Source: Halicephalobus mephisto
Taxonomy: Eukaryota > Nematoda > Chromadorea > Rhabditida > Panagrolaimidae
Direction: 5' to 3'
Assembly (NCBI GenBank): GCA_009193035.1
Contig: SWDT01000102.1
Location: 1 to 64,000 of the forward strand
DNA: 64,000 bases
This document shows positions 1 to 12,853 of this stretch, piece after piece. How positions within the stretch are numbered: position 1 is the stretch's first letter; each line of letters begins with the position of its first letter. The translations under genes were made by a program, and so were the position numbers. The notes beneath the pieces are model-generated. The model was not told where the DNA came from, did no database searches, and saw nothing but the letters and a program-made list of their open reading frames with translations.

Positions 1-541
1 ATAAATACTGGAATCTTCTAGAAAGTTCTAAACCTATGAATCGAGGTGATTTCGTAAGTTCCATTTACAATGTTTTTAATAGCATGATTTTTGGGATTCC
101 TTAATATTCATACTGAAGTGGAATCTAATGTAAATTCTTACGATAAAAATCTTTTCTAAAACGATAATTGTTCCCGCCATTTCTGGGATCAAGTTCTGTA
201 GTGTTGTTATGTATCAGATATCGTTGGATAAAGAGTGTGTTGAGAAATTGTGTCTACCCATTACTAGAGGAAGTCCATATCATTTCATGTGCAAAATGAA
301 TCGAAAGAAAGAAGTGATATATCTGGTAATTCGATAGTGAAATCAATTTGCCTTATTTTTCTATTTTTATAGCAATTCTGAAAGTCCCCAGAATATCCAC
401 GAGTTGAACACTGAATAATTCCAGGAATTTAAATAACAGTATGTCTACCGATGATATGAGAGGATAAAAGATTCTCAGTATTTGAGACCTTTGGGGAATT
501 AAAACCTTCATTCAAATATGAGCAAGAACTGATACCCAGGT
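1..541. other. Intergenic sequence, left edge
   Basis: I see no coding exon here. It holds a perfect heat-shock-element-like site at 11-28 and, from about 391, the left end of the segmental duplication shared with about 22,512 onward. Confidence 0.5.
11..28. promoter_or_regulatory. Heat-shock-element-like site (four inverted pentamers)
   Basis: The bases read GAA-nn-TTC-nn-GAA-nn-TTC without a mismatch, which is the arrangement bound by HSF1 trimers. It lies about 1.3 kb upstream of an Hsp70-like gene. Similar but degenerate GAA/TTC arrays occur in several other non-coding places in the window, so it may be a repeat rather than a promoter element. The duplicate locus at 22.5 kb lacks it. Confidence 0.3.
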
Positions 542-877
542 TTATGCTTTCTGGAAAATAACTCTTCTTTCTTTTGAGGAATTTTTTAAACACAACAGAG
601 AATCTTCTTCGGGAATTAGAGATTCTACGAGTACTATGGTCGTTGAGGAGATCCGTTCTGTAAGATACTCGTTCGATTGGGCAAGGAACAAGAAGATATC
701 GTTATATTCTCTGATTTCTTTGGAAAAGTTATGAACTGTGAGAAAGTAGTCAACTACAGCAAATGAATGAAGGCTGAAATTCAGTATGTCATCAATTCTA
801 CAATATCTTCCACAAATCTGGTCAAATATCAGGGAGCTTGACACTCGGTTTTGAAATCTAATTTGTTCCTTATTCAT
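542..877 (-). CDS. Hypothetical 111-codon open frame, duplicated
   Basis: An open frame of 111 codons on the minus strand, divergent from the Hsp70-like gene. Its counterpart at 22,646-22,987 is also uninterrupted at 113 codons and mostly identical in protein sequence. I recognise no domain. Retention in both copies may simply reflect a recent duplication. No splice signals or upstream motifs make it convincing. Confidence 0.2.
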   Translation of the reverse strand: MNKEQIRFQNRVSSSLIFDQICGRYCRIDDILNFSLHSFAVVDYFLTVHNFSKEIREYNDIFLFLAQSNEYLTERISSTTIVLVESLIPEEDSLLCLKNSSKERRVIFQKA

Positions 878-1345
878 ATTAATGTTGATTATTGATGATA
901 GTATTGTTCTGGATAGATTGATTTAAATGATAATGAAGTTGATTTCTGTAAATAATGTTTCTGATCTTTGAAATGCTATTCATCTGTGGTGGAGTAAAGT
1001 AAATTCAAAGCACAAAGGTGTGAACAGAATTTAGTTTCGAGATTAATCTTGCAGAATTCAGTTCAAAGAGCATTTCACTGGTCTGTACTTGATTTTGTTT
1101 TTAATTTTTCTTTTTCATTTGTTAAAAGCATTTTATGGACTTGAATTATAACGATTTGATATTTCCAGATTGAATATCGGAAATTATAATCAATAAATTT
1201 TGTTCACATCTTAGTCTCTAAGTTGTAGATAAAGTAGTGATGGACACACGGAGCCTAATCAGAAGAAAGAGGAATGGAAGAGGTTCCATCACCGAGTAAA
1301 ATCGTATTATTAGGATGTTATCAACAGTCATTTTATTGATATTCA
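878..1345. other. Shared 5' flank of the Hsp70-like gene
   Basis: This stretch is almost identical to 22,988-23,454 in the duplicate locus, apart from scattered substitutions and short indels. It presumably contains the promoter and 5' UTR. I see no clear TATA box and no additional exon. Confidence 0.4.
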
Positions 1346-4300
1346 ATGGAACAGTCGTCGTCTACAGTTGCTCGCTCTGAAAAAAAATCTATTGCTTGTC
1401 GTATTACTGAAAAGTATATTTTCACAAAAAAGATTAATGGATTTGAAATCAGTACTTATAATGTAGAAACAATAGAAAAGTCTGTTTATTTCTGGTCTGA
1501 AGACAAATCCATTCATGAAATCCTAGATGAGGTAATTACAAAGCATGGAAATGATATTGGGATTATTGTTATATATGATGAAAATGGTTATTTCAAAAAA
1601 GAAGATTTCAAGAAATATGGTAATCTAGTCCACCTCGCTACGAAAGAGGAACTGGATTTCAATGGTTATTTGAAAGAAAAAGTTGAATACTCTGTTGGGG
1701 AGTTTATTTTTTGGCTTTATAACAAAGAAATTACTTTATATCAGTGCACAACAGCTGTGGAAGGAAGAGGGACATGGAAAGAGTTGGATAGAAGAGAACA
1801 TATATTTAACAAATGTATTGATTTCGAGTACGCTGCAAGGATGTTCGGTCTCAGAGTGAACCAAGTTCATGTTGTTTTTGAGGATAGTGAAGAGGAGGTT
1901 AATGAACTGTATGGTTCTGAATTGAACAAATACGGTTTCAAAAGTATCAATTTTAGTAAATGGGCAGTAGGTAGTGAGTCACTACTCCTTGCCAGATATT
2001 TAATTTCTGATTCAGAAGTTTCCGTCTTAGTTAAAATTGAAGATTCTGATAAAATCAACCTCCAAACTTACACCATTGAAGATTGTAATTTCATCCACAT
2101 TCCAAAACTAGTTGAAGAATATGAAGCCAGAACGGACATTATGGGAATCGACCTCGGATCAACCAGATCTGTTCTGGCTGTCTCTAGAAACAGACAAATC
2201 CATGTTATTCCATTTGACAACTCTTCTCCTGGAGACCTCTGGACAGAATCTGTAGTCTCATTTGATGAAGAGAAACCGATTATTGGAAGAGCAGCGGTCA
2301 GAAGACTCAGAACCAAACCTGATCATGTTATTTTCGACCATAAACTTCTGTGTAATGACGATCATCGAAACAACATCTCAAAGCAGTCAATATGGCCTTT
2401 CAAGTTCAGTTTCAAAGAAGATCAGCCACATTTAGGATCACAAACCTGTCGAGATTTGGAAGATTTCTCTCTATCAAAGATTAACGCAATCTTTCTGGAA
2501 AGGATGGCAGAGGCAGCAAGTGAGTACCAGGATGGACTTCATAATGGGAATTCTGTAAGAAAGGCAGTCATCACTGTTCCGAGATATTCTAACAATTATA
2601 TTTCAAGCACCATTGAAGCAGCGAAGTTGGCAAATATAGAAGTGATAGACATCATTGAAGAGACCCATGCCGATCTCCTCTATTATTTGTCCAATGATAG
2701 GTATTCTGAAATGATCAAACCAGGAAAGAAGATTGCCATCTTCGATATTGGAGGAGGTACTCGTATTTGGAAGGTTTATGAAATTTCAGAACATGAGGGT
2801 AAAATATATGCAACTTGTATCAGAGAATCATATTGGGATTATGATGCCAAATGTTCTGGGAGGGCTATTGACAACATAATTATTGAAGAACTAGAAAAAT
2901 CAATTCCATGGTATTTAAGAAGTGATGTGAAACTAAGAACATTGGAAGCAGCGAAGAAGATCAAACAAGAACTTTCTTTTGAGGAGAAAACAGAGTGAGT
3001 CAAACATTATGATAAATGAGAAAACCATTTATTTCAGGCTTGATTTGTCGGATATTCATCCTCGTCTTGAGGGAATGGTCGAGTTCACAAGAGAGTGGTT
3101 CGAAGGGGAATTGAAAACACGTTTTGGAAGATATTATCCTTATTGTATATTTGAATTACTTCCACTTCCAACTCAAAGGAAGGAACGATGCAAGCGAATA
3201 AGAGATTTCAAATACCAACATACTCCATTCGATGACGTAGATATCATGTTCTTAGCTGGAGGAACCTGTAGAATTCCTTTTATTCAAGAATGGATTAAAG
3301 AACAGGTTTTTCCAGCACAAATGATCATAGATGGACAACTAGAGATCATCACAGCTACTGGAGCCGCCATCCACGCTCTTCAAGTCCTCATTGGAGAGTT
3401 TGAACCTTATATTAAGATCTTTGAACATCCAATTGCGTGCACCGTTACTAGAAATTCTGATGAATTTAAAATTAATATTTATGGCGTTAAAACAAAACAG
3501 AAATTGAATTATTTTTGGTCTCGATACAAACCCATCCATGAAATTATTGATGAATTAGTTACAAAGTATGGAAATAAAATAGGGATTATTGCTATAGATA
3601 ATGAACGGGGTTATTGCAAAAAAAAAGATTTCAAAAAATATGGTAATTTAGTGCATCTCGCTATCAAAGAGGAACTGAATTTTAACTATCATTTGGAAGA
3701 AAAAGTTGAATACTCTGTTAGGGAGTTGATTATGTTGTTTCAAACCGAAAATCTTTTATTCGGAAAAGCCGGAAATATAGTCATCTTGTACCAATGCACA
3801 ACAGCTGCCGGAGGAAGAGTGACATGGAAAGAGTTAGATGAAAGAAAACATGGATTCAATCAACGTATTGACTTCGAGTACGCTGCAAGGATGTTCGGTC
3901 TCAGAATAAACCAAGTCCATGCTGTTTTTAAGGATAGTCGAAAGAATGTTAATGAACTGTATGATTCTGAATTGAACAAATACGGTTTCAAAACTATCAA
4001 TTTTATTCAATCGACATGGAATGATGATGAGTCACTACTCTTTGCCAGACATTTAATTTCTGATCCAGAAGTTTCCGTCTTTGTTAAAATTGAAGATTCT
4101 TACAAAAGCAGCCCCAAAACTTACACCATTGAAGATTGTAATTTCATCTATATTCCAAAACTAGTTGAAGAATATGAAGGAAGAACGGACATTATGGGAA
4201 TCGACTTCGGATCAACCAGATCTGTTCTGGCTGTTTCTAGAAACAGACAAATCCATGTTATTCCATTTGACAACTCTTCTCCTGGAGATCTCTGGACGGA

Positions 4301-5823
4301 ATCTGTAGTCTCATTTGATGAAGAGAAACCGATTATTGGAAGAGCAGCGGTCAGAAGACTCAGAACCAAACCTGATCATGTTATTTTCGACCACAAACTT
4401 TTGTATAATCAAAGTCATCGATATAATATCTCAAAGCAGTCAATATGGCCTTTCAAGTACAATGTCAAAGATCAGCCACAATTGGAATTACAGACCTATC
4501 AAGGTTTGGAAGATTTCTCCCTATCAAAGATCAACGCAATCTTTCTGGAAAGGATGGCTGAAGCAGCAAGTAAATATCAGGATGTATTTAATAATAGAAA
4601 TTCTGTAAGAAAGGCAGTCATCACCGTTCCGAGATATTCGGATGAGTATCTTTCTAGTGCCATTGAAGCAGCGAAGTTGGCTAATATAGAACTGATAGAC
4701 ATCATTGAAGAGACCCACGCCGATCTCCTTTATTATTTATCCGATGATAGGTATTCTGAAATGATCAAACCAGGAAAGAAGATTGCCATCTTCGACATTG
4801 GAGGAGGTACTTGTATTTGGAGAGTTTATGAAATTTCAGAACTTGAAGGCAAAAGGTATGCAACCTGCATCAGAGAATCACATGAAAAGTATGATGCTAA
4901 ATGTTCTGGAAGGGCTATTGACAATATAATTACTGAAAAACTAGAAGAATCAATTCCAGAGGATTTAAGAAGTAATGTGAAACTAAGAACATTGGAAGCA
5001 GCAAAAGAAATTAAACGTGATCTTTCTTTTGAGGAGAAAACAGAGTGAGTCAAATATTATGATAAATAAGAAAAGCATTTATTTCAGGCTTGATTTGTCG
5101 GATATTCATCCTCGTCTTGAGGGAATAGTCGAGTTCACAAGAGAGTGGTTCGAAAAGAAATTGATGGCGCTTTTTAATGATGAGTTTTATTATGATACCT
5201 TTATTTTATATCCACTCCCAACTCAAAGGAAGGATCGATGTAAACAGAAAGAAGATTGCGAATACGAAGATTGCGAATACGAAGATACTCCATTCAATGA
5301 CGGAGATATAGTGTTCTTAGCCGGAGGAACCTGTAGAATTCCTTTTATTCAAGAATGGATTAAAGAACAGGTTTTTCCAGCACAAATGATCATAGACGGA
5401 CAACTGGAGATCATCACAGCTACTGGGGCTGCCATTCACGCTCTTCAAGTCCTCAGCGGAGAGGTTGAGCCTTATATTCAATTAATTGAAAAGCAAAGTA
5501 GTGAAACTGATTGTGACAATGAAGAATCGAAAAATAAAATAGATATACAAAGCGAAAGTTTAAATGATGTTCCTCATTCAGAAGACGTAACTACGAATAA
5601 TGAATGTCAACATGAAAACGAATCTTACAGTACATTGTCTAATGAGAAAGACAATTCAAATAACGATTTTAGTTACAGCAAAGAAGTTATGGTTAAGAAT
5701 GATCAAACAGCAGGACCTCCTACATCAAAAATTGACGATTCTGAAAGAAATCGGCGTCGCAAAGCTCTTCCAGAACCATCTCAGGAAGAAGTTGATTCCA
5801 AAAAGAAGTGTCTATTACCATAA
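1346..5823 (+). CDS. Double-unit Hsp70-like ATPase (two units fused in frame)
   Basis: Three exons (1346-2994, 3038-5044, 5088-5823) join in frame to about 1,463 residues. Each unit has an unrecognised N-terminal domain of about 260 residues and then an Hsp70-type nucleotide-binding domain. Unit 1 shows GIDLGST near residue 267, AVITVPRY, IEETHADLLYY, FDIGGGT near 467 and FLAGGTCRIP. Unit 2 repeats the set. Acidic and glycine residues of the phosphate and adenosine motifs are kept, so ATP binding is plausible. No canonical substrate-binding domain is visible. Only unit 1 has the MEQSSS start, and only unit 2 has the Ser/Asn-rich tail ending in a basic, NLS-like stretch. The two introns are 43 nt and at equivalent positions. 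There is no stop between units, so a tandem duplication lost the first unit's tail and the second's start. Unit 1 lacks about 10 residues present in the other units. Confidence 0.75.
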
Positions 5824-7664
5824 TGAAGAGATCTATATATGGCACAAAATATGGTTTTTTAAATTTATATCCTTATTATCAAATGTAATCATTCGTCTGT
5901 AAATAAAAACGTGGACTACTTTTGATTAGAAAATAAAAATATTTATAGTCAAATAGAAAGGAAATTTTCATAATTAAAAGACTCACCAAGTTGTTACTTA
6001 CACTTTCAACATGTAGGAGAGAGGAAATTAAATGTTATGATTAGCTGGTTTAGAAAAACACAGAAAATAAAAGTAACAGTGAGAATACAGGATGAAAAAA
6101 AACTCATAGAAGGAAGAAATCCGATCTGGAATACCCTTGGTGAAATGAAGGAAAATATCTGGAGGATTTTGCAATTAACCAGTCAATAAAAGTGAGGGAA
6201 TGAAATAATAATTACCAGAGGAAATTACATGGTGTCACAATATTTTAAGCTTAAAAAGTTGTGTTCTACTACTTTTATGAATATAAAAAGTAAATGTATG
6301 ATCACTGGAAATTTACACTCTATATGAAAATAATGAAACAATGTTGATTGAGATTCAAACGAACATGTTTTTGATCAACGACAGTATTTTTCAATAAAGG
6401 AACTATTTTATTCCATGCAAATTAAAGTTTTCCCAATGTCTCCAATTTTTAACTAGCTTCTGAACTAAGAAAACGTTTTAATAATTCTGTTTCTTCAGAT
6501 AGATGGGGATCCTAATGGAAGCAAATAGAAATTTCGGTGTGGCAACGGTATTCTATGTCACATTTCACCCAAATGGACGAACCTTGAAATTTCTCTTTTT
6601 CTTATGTTAGGACCATTCAAATCTTATTTTCAGTGATTTTTAACCTTTTTTTCAAATTCTTGGTTGAAATTAATTTTTAACATTTTTTTACAATATATAA
6701 AGCATTTAGAAATCGAAAAGACTCACTTTTCACATCAGTATTATTAAATTTGTCTTAAACTATGAGTTATAATGCATTCTATCAGTATTTTAAAGAGAAT
6801 TTTATGAATCTATCAATTGCCATAATTGAAATAAGGTAATGAATAGTAGTTCCGAACAGTTGGTCACTTTATTTAATGTTTGTTAGTGATATAGGAGGAT
6901 ATAACTAAAATAGTTAAGTTCATGGCTATATATTTCCAGCTTTTTTCAAACTTTTAATTCAAATTTAGACATAATTCACTAAAAGTTACTCAAGTTCTAT
7001 CACTAGACACATGATTTTTAACCTAAACTCCTAAATTGATATATGAAAGTTTATTGAAAGCATTCATCATTTTGCAACTGAATAGATCTACGATAATAAT
7101 TGGATAAATTGAGTATTCTTCTGTTAAAATGCATCTAAATCATTGTTTCTAAGTACAGAAATGGAGAAAATTGTAAAATATATTATAACAATTAAGTAAC
7201 AACGGGAAGAAGTAGATTTAATAGTAAATAATTCTAAAAACTAGGAAATCCGTGGTCCTAACACGAAAAAAGCCGCATATCTAATCAGTTTGCCATTTTT
7301 GACGAAATGTGATATAGACTACCGTCCTCACCCTGAATCCCCTGATTCCAAAAATAAATCTTTAATGTTGAGTTTAAATTCAGCATTTAGACATGATCAT
7401 TTCATACCAAATGCTTCTTCAAACTCAAGAATAACCAGTTTCTGTATTGAACAAAATGCAATTAAAGAACTGTTAGAAAATCAACAAACATCTCATCAAC
7501 AAGTTTGCATTCCACACTGCTGTGATTTCTCTCCCGCAACCGACCCAAATCCCACAAACAATACTTCTCCCCTACAGTAGGGTTGTTCTGTTTGATACAG
7601 TACTTCATCCACTTATTAGAGGAATTTTAATCTTCATAAAGAATGATAGAAAACTCCGTCTTCT

Positions 7665-7737
7665 CCTGGAATCAAATCCTGTCTTTTAAATCACTTAATA
7701 ATAGTATTTTGAACCACTGAGCTACCTGGACACACTT
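7665..7737 (-). repeat. tRNA-like sequence, possible SINE head or tRNA pseudogene
   Basis: Reading the minus strand, an A-box-like TAGCTCAGTGG (7,714-7,724) is followed at tRNA spacing by a B-box-like GATTTGATTCC (7,668-7,678). The acceptor and T stems do not pair well, so it is unlikely to be a functional tRNA. It lies in the segment missing from the duplicate locus, which fits a mobile or degenerate origin. Confidence 0.35.
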
Positions 7738-10439
7738 ATCGAAGTTCTTTATTATTTATTTACACCCAAGTGTCGAGTTTAAAATCATTACTATTTAGTA
7801 GACTTTTGAATGAAAATGCAATTATGTACACCAATTTCCATTAAAATAAATTAAATACAGCGATTTTTAGAAATTCACTGTGATCCACTTAATCAGAATT
7901 GTGATTTTCAATGATTCGTAACTTCTAATGTTTTTTATTCCTTAATATTCATATATCCCTAAAGATTACATGAAATAGCAAAATTGAATATATCAAGCAT
8001 ATGTTGCACAGAAATTTATATAAATGGTTTAAACTTATTCAGTTATTTTTTAATCAAATAACAAGACTGTCAACATTATATCATATATTAATGTCATTAC
8101 ATTATTTGACAATATATGAAGAGCTCGATTCCTGAATATTACATTCAATAAATATTGGAGTGGCAATACTTTTCAGAAACGAAAGTGGATGTTCACTTTC
8201 ATCTTCTAAAAAAACACGCACTCCATTAAATGTCATCTAAAATCTACAAATCCCATCAATTGTTACAGACAGGTCTCTGTGTCTTAATACAGTATTTATT
8301 TAAATAAAAATGGATTATCTCAAAATAAGATAAAGTAATTTATTAGTTAATTTTTAAATTACCTTTGCTATTTTGAACAGAAATTCAAGGATTTCCTAAA
8401 CTTAATTTTATACTTTTTAGAACTCCAAGATATAGGATATGCAAAGGAAACATTGATAATTTACCATAGAAATAAAAGTGAACTCCATTGTTAGTTTTAG
8501 ATTAAATTGGGTAAACTAGTAATTTTACTATATCGTTGTCTTGGTTTTCTCAGATAACTAAGTAGAGAAACACGAGATCCCCTGAAAGTCCTAGAAGTCC
8601 GTTTATCTCTGAGAACAAGTCTGGTGAAGCTCAGATCTTCCAATATTTAAGGAAACCATCAAATCTCCCCATCATCACATGGCTAGAATTATTATGATTT
8701 CCATTTTTTGTATCATTTTGTCTATTCCCTACACTATTCTATTATCTCCTTAGATTAAGTTTATTTATATTGTACCGAAATCTTACTGTATCAGAATAAA
8801 GATGGATTTCTTCTTCCATCTAGCGATTAGAATTATGTGGAATACTTCAAGGTCCATGACAGATTCAGTTAGTTTTATGAATACGTGACAGATAGAAAAT
8901 GATTACTTCATATTTAAGAATAATATTGAATGAATTTCCTCATCTATGATAACTACACAAATCTGTTAATGTTGTCATTTATTTTCGAATTATCCATATA
9001 TCACTTTTTTACTGAAATGAAGCAATTTTAAAATAACCGCAAGTATATAATTACAAAACAGAAATGGATTTAATTATGAAACAACTTTGACAAGAATTCT
9101 TAGAAGTTTTGAAAAACAGTAACCTAAATAAGAATCTATTTTATGATTGTCTCATAATTTTACATAATTTCAAACTGAATGGTTTAGAAATTTCGAAAGT
9201 GAGGTCACATGAGAGACGAAAACTTCTGTTCATTCCCGAAGGATAATAGTTATATACCAAAGTACTTTTAGATATTGAAAAACCTGTATTTACCCAAATA
9301 TCCTTTCGGAAACCTTTTGTTCTGCTTGTAAAGATTAGGCTTTCCGGAAAATAACTGATCTAACACCTTTCTAATCTTCAGAAGCTTATTGTTACGAAGA
9401 TGCTTCATTTGAATTCGATTTAGATCAACTATAATCCAATTTCCCCAAACATCCACAAAATCTACTGTGAAACATATCTTTTGGATTTACAATTTTTAAA
9501 CTCGGTAGTTAATTATTCCTACTCTTTCTTCTTTTTCAAACGTGGATATCTAAATTTAAAAAAAAGACATTTTTCAGTCAAAAATAAAAATGGAAAGTAT
9601 AACATGATTTAAATTGAAAGCATACGTTATCTAAACTTTATTGAAGCTTTACTTTAGATGGTGATGTTGATAACTCTGATAACAGGTAAAGACGATGACA
9701 GAGAAAAATTTGAGCCAGTAATCAAAGAAGGGGAATAAAGAGGGACTGAAAAATTAAAATTTTAAGTATAAATAAAAATTATCTAATTCTTTAATAGTTA
9801 TGTTTTCAATGAGAATTTGAATGGCAATAAAACTAACAATTTAGAATCTTCCTGAATATTCAACAAATTCTTTTTTTATGTTAATAAGGTTTAAGATATA
9901 CCAATATATAATTTTTGGCATCTAAAAAGATAACTTAAGTCGCTCTTCTCACCTCCACAGATTATCTGGTCAACTTTAACTTATTTACTATAAGCCCAGG
10001 CCTAAACCTAAATCCAGCCTGAACTTAACGTAACTACAAAATGAATTAACTTCGATGAATATTAATCTCCTTTGTGACTTATTTAACATTCCTAAGATGA
10101 ATTGTAAGCTTTCTTGCTTATTGCAAGCTTTAAAATGATGAAGCAAACGGTATATGACTGTGGGAACAGAAAAATAAACTAGAAAAAAAGAACTGAAACG
10201 ACAACTTGAATATCAGAGAATGCGGAATACTGTAAAGCGGGAATAGGATTCTAGATTGTAATCTGTAGAAGTAATATAATAATTCTATCTGTGTTTTATC
10301 TTGACAATTACCCATATTGTACCGTTTATCCTTATATCAGATTCCTTACCGAATTAGTTTTTTGTTCTCTGTCGAATAATAGCTTTTTTTGTCTAACTCT
10401 TGATCCTTAATGAAGATCCGAATAATTTGTTATTAAATT

Positions 10440-10690
10440 CTGAGAAGTTTTTGCGGACTTCTAGGGAATTTCAAAACCCCTTACTTAATTCTGGAAAACT
10501 TGAATAATTTAAAAATATTTTATAAAGTTACAGAAACCTTCACAAAATTTTTAAGGATTCAAGATTTTACTAGATTTTGAAAGACTCCAAAATTCCAGAA
10601 GTTTCCATAAGACCTTAGAAATCTCCACCGATTTCTAGAGAATTCCACAGGCTCCTACTAGATTCTAGGACGCTTCAGAAGTTTCTGTCA
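10440..10690. repeat. Degenerate phased GAA/TTC array
   Basis: The sequence repeats GAA-nn-TTC-like words with roughly 5-bp spacing and several TTCTAGAA-like palindromes, with many mismatches. Similar arrays occur at 16,590-16,990, 18,275-18,465 and 44,150-44,350. Confidence 0.4.
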
Positions 10691-11087
10691 AGAAATATGA
10701 GGATGAGTTCACTGCTTTTTCTATTTTAAATTTTACTATTCTCTTGAATCAAATAATTCCAATAAAATAGATCCACACAAGTTAGATGTATTTTTTATTG
10801 CTAAATGCTCACTTAAATTGACTGAAAATTAATTTTTTTTTGCTCCAAATAAAACCAAAAAGAAGAACAAGAGGTTGCTTGGAAACTCCCGAACGGAAAT
10901 TGTGTCCTGGCGAAGAGAATTAGATCGACTTTTTGCAATAAAGTAATTATTTTTTAATTTTTATTATTTCTTAAAATTTCAGCATTTTGAAATCCGTCAA
11001 TTAATTAACATTTAACGATAGATACTATCTTGAGTGGAATTTGTTTTATTTTTCGATTTTTTTGAGTTTTTTATTTGATTTCCGGAT

Positions 11088-12853
11088 ATGGCCAAGAAAC
11101 CTCCTCCTGACAAATTCCTAAGTATTTTGGTGGCCAAAAGAGAGTACAAAGTTAATTTGAAAGCAGCTGATGAAAATCCGTGTGGGTTTTTGCTTTCTCA
11201 ACAACGATGGTACTGGGGAAACGCATCTCGAGAATTAGTGGAGATTGCCATGAAGGTTTGTTTATAAAAATTTCATATATGAATTTTGCTCATTTCAGGA
11301 TAAACCAGACGGTACTTTCGTTGTTAGAGATGCTTCTACCGAAGGAGATTTCACTTTGACTCTGAAAGTCCGGAGAACTGACCGATTGATAAAAATCCTC
11401 TGTAAAGACGGCAAATGTGGCTTCAACTACGAATCCCTGGACTTTGACTGTGTCATCGACTTGCTGGACGCCCACAGGGAGTACTCGTTGATTGACTACA
11501 ACCCCGACTTGAACATTCCTCTGCTGTCTCCTCTGGGAAGGGTGGTCGTCCTCGGGAAGCGATCCTCCAAAGCCCAGCCGGACGAAAGTTACAAACGGAT
11601 TTACATGGCTTTGAGGTGCCACATGGAGGGCATTATTGCGGATTACGAAAGAATCGCGAGTTTGTTTGATCACTTATTCTGGAGAAAAATTACGGTAGAA
11701 GATGGGATTGAAAACAGAAGAGAAAAAGTAGAAACATCAGATCAACTGGCTTGGCTACTGACCAAACGACTGCAGCACATGATCGAGAAAAAACTAAAGG
11801 TCGCGGCTTGGGTTCGTGACAATTTCGTCAAAACTATGAAAAGATTCGAAAAAATGCAAGTTTTGTTTCATTCAAAAAAACACTTTCAATAATGTATTTA
11901 AAAATTATAATTTCTTTAATATTTACAAGCACTTTCATATATGAAAACTAACCCTAAAAGGTAGAGGATTATATATCTTGTATATTCTGATTCAGGAAGT
12001 TCTAGATGTATTTAGATAAGATATATTTCCGAAAGGTTGATTACGAAATAATTACAGAAAATAAAAGTTGTAAACCCTTTGGCTCCTAAAACATTATTTC
12101 CAAGACAATTTTTTAGAGTTTGGTTTTTGTGACGGTACAATTTTTAATACTTCCATTTTTCAGGACAAATCAACTGAATACTGTCCGTCCGATATACTCT
12201 GAGGACGCTTCTGAGTACGAAGACCTGCTGAAAGTCATCGTTACTGCATTGGAAGGGATGGAACCTGAAGTTGTGTCTGCTTATGAGTATGTTTTTATTT
12301 TTTTGTAATTTTAATTTATTTTTCCAGATGTTGTGAAGATTGGAAGCAGATAATTGCCGACCAGGGCGTGGGGGAGGAAGCCGTGGAGAGCATCGCTTAC
12401 GACGTTGGGTATCTTGTGGGTCTGGAATCTGTCCAGATGAGCGAGTTGATGCTTAGTATAGAACTGAAATGGGATCCCACTTGCTGGATATCCGTCGATC
12501 CGAACAAAGATCACGCTGCATCCCGGATAATGGCCATCGTTGAGAAGTTAGGAGATAATTCAAATGGAGTTTTTCTTATTCGTCCATCAGCATCTAAAGA
12601 TAAATATTTTGTTTTATCTATTTCAATGGATAAAAAAGTACATAATTGCTTGATCCATTATCAGGACGAACCCCGGCCTGGCGAAGACGAAGCTGCTGGA
12701 TTCGCCTTCATGGGCACTCCTAATTATTTCCCTACTTTGGTGGATTTTGTTCGTTTTTATTCAACTTATCCATTGAAAGAACACAACGAATTTCTCGACA
12801 CAACCCTCAGGTACCCCGCTTTCCCAGGACACGATGTCACAAATTATATTTGA
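11088..12853 (+). CDS. aap-1: PI3-kinase regulatory subunit (p85/p55 type, AAP-1-like)
   Basis: Four exons (11088-11255, 11299-11855, 12164-12286, 12328-12853) give about 457 residues. The order is N-terminal SH2 (WYWGN near 43; FVVR with the phosphotyrosine Arg near 66), a helical inter-SH2 segment, and a C-terminal SH2 (FLIR, Arg near 368). The N-terminal SH2 closely resembles that of p85alpha. There is no SH3 or BH domain, as in p55/p50 forms and nematode AAP-1. Family members stabilise and inhibit the p110 catalytic subunit and recruit it to tyrosine-phosphorylated receptors, including the insulin/IGF receptor. The second intron must be a GC-AG intron: the frame only closes if the donor is GCAAGT at 11,856. 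ICMT starts 241 bp downstream on the same strand. Confidence 0.88.

Larger units (their letters stand above)
391..9990. repeat. Segmental duplication, copy A
   Basis: From about 391 the sequence is nearly collinear with 22,512 onward: upstream region, Hsp70-like gene and 3' flank. Collinearity breaks near 6,395 (copy B near 26,540) and resumes near 9,750 (copy B near 26,590) until about 9,990 (copy B about 26,835). Copy A therefore has about 3.3 kb not present in copy B and, within the gene, one extra Hsp70-like unit. Boundaries were judged by eye. Confidence 0.8.
5824..11087. other. Long gene-poor interval
   Basis: The first 570 bases are 3' flank shared with the duplicate locus and contain AATAAA-like sites. 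About 6,395-9,750 is absent from the duplicate and holds a tRNA-like fragment (7,665-7,737) and open frames of 96 codons or fewer that I do not believe (for example 7,290-7,580). About 9,750-9,990 is duplicate sequence again. 10,440-10,690 is a degenerate GAA/TTC array. An acceptor-like ATTTCAG at 10,976-10,982 could mark the 5' end of the next gene's mRNA. Confidence 0.5.

Noticed and set aside
1346..2994. Treating the first Hsp70-like unit as a complete gene ending at the TGA near 2,997
   Set aside because: A 43-nt intron with GTGAGT and TTTCAG removes that stop and the protein continues with expected Hsp70 sequence, as in the paralogue.
7290..7580. 96-codon frame in the segment unique to copy A
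   Set aside because: No ATG-context, splice or domain support; composition like the surrounding non-coding DNA.
11290..11673. 127-codon minus-strand frame
   Set aside because: Antisense shadow of the p85 N-terminal SH2 exon.
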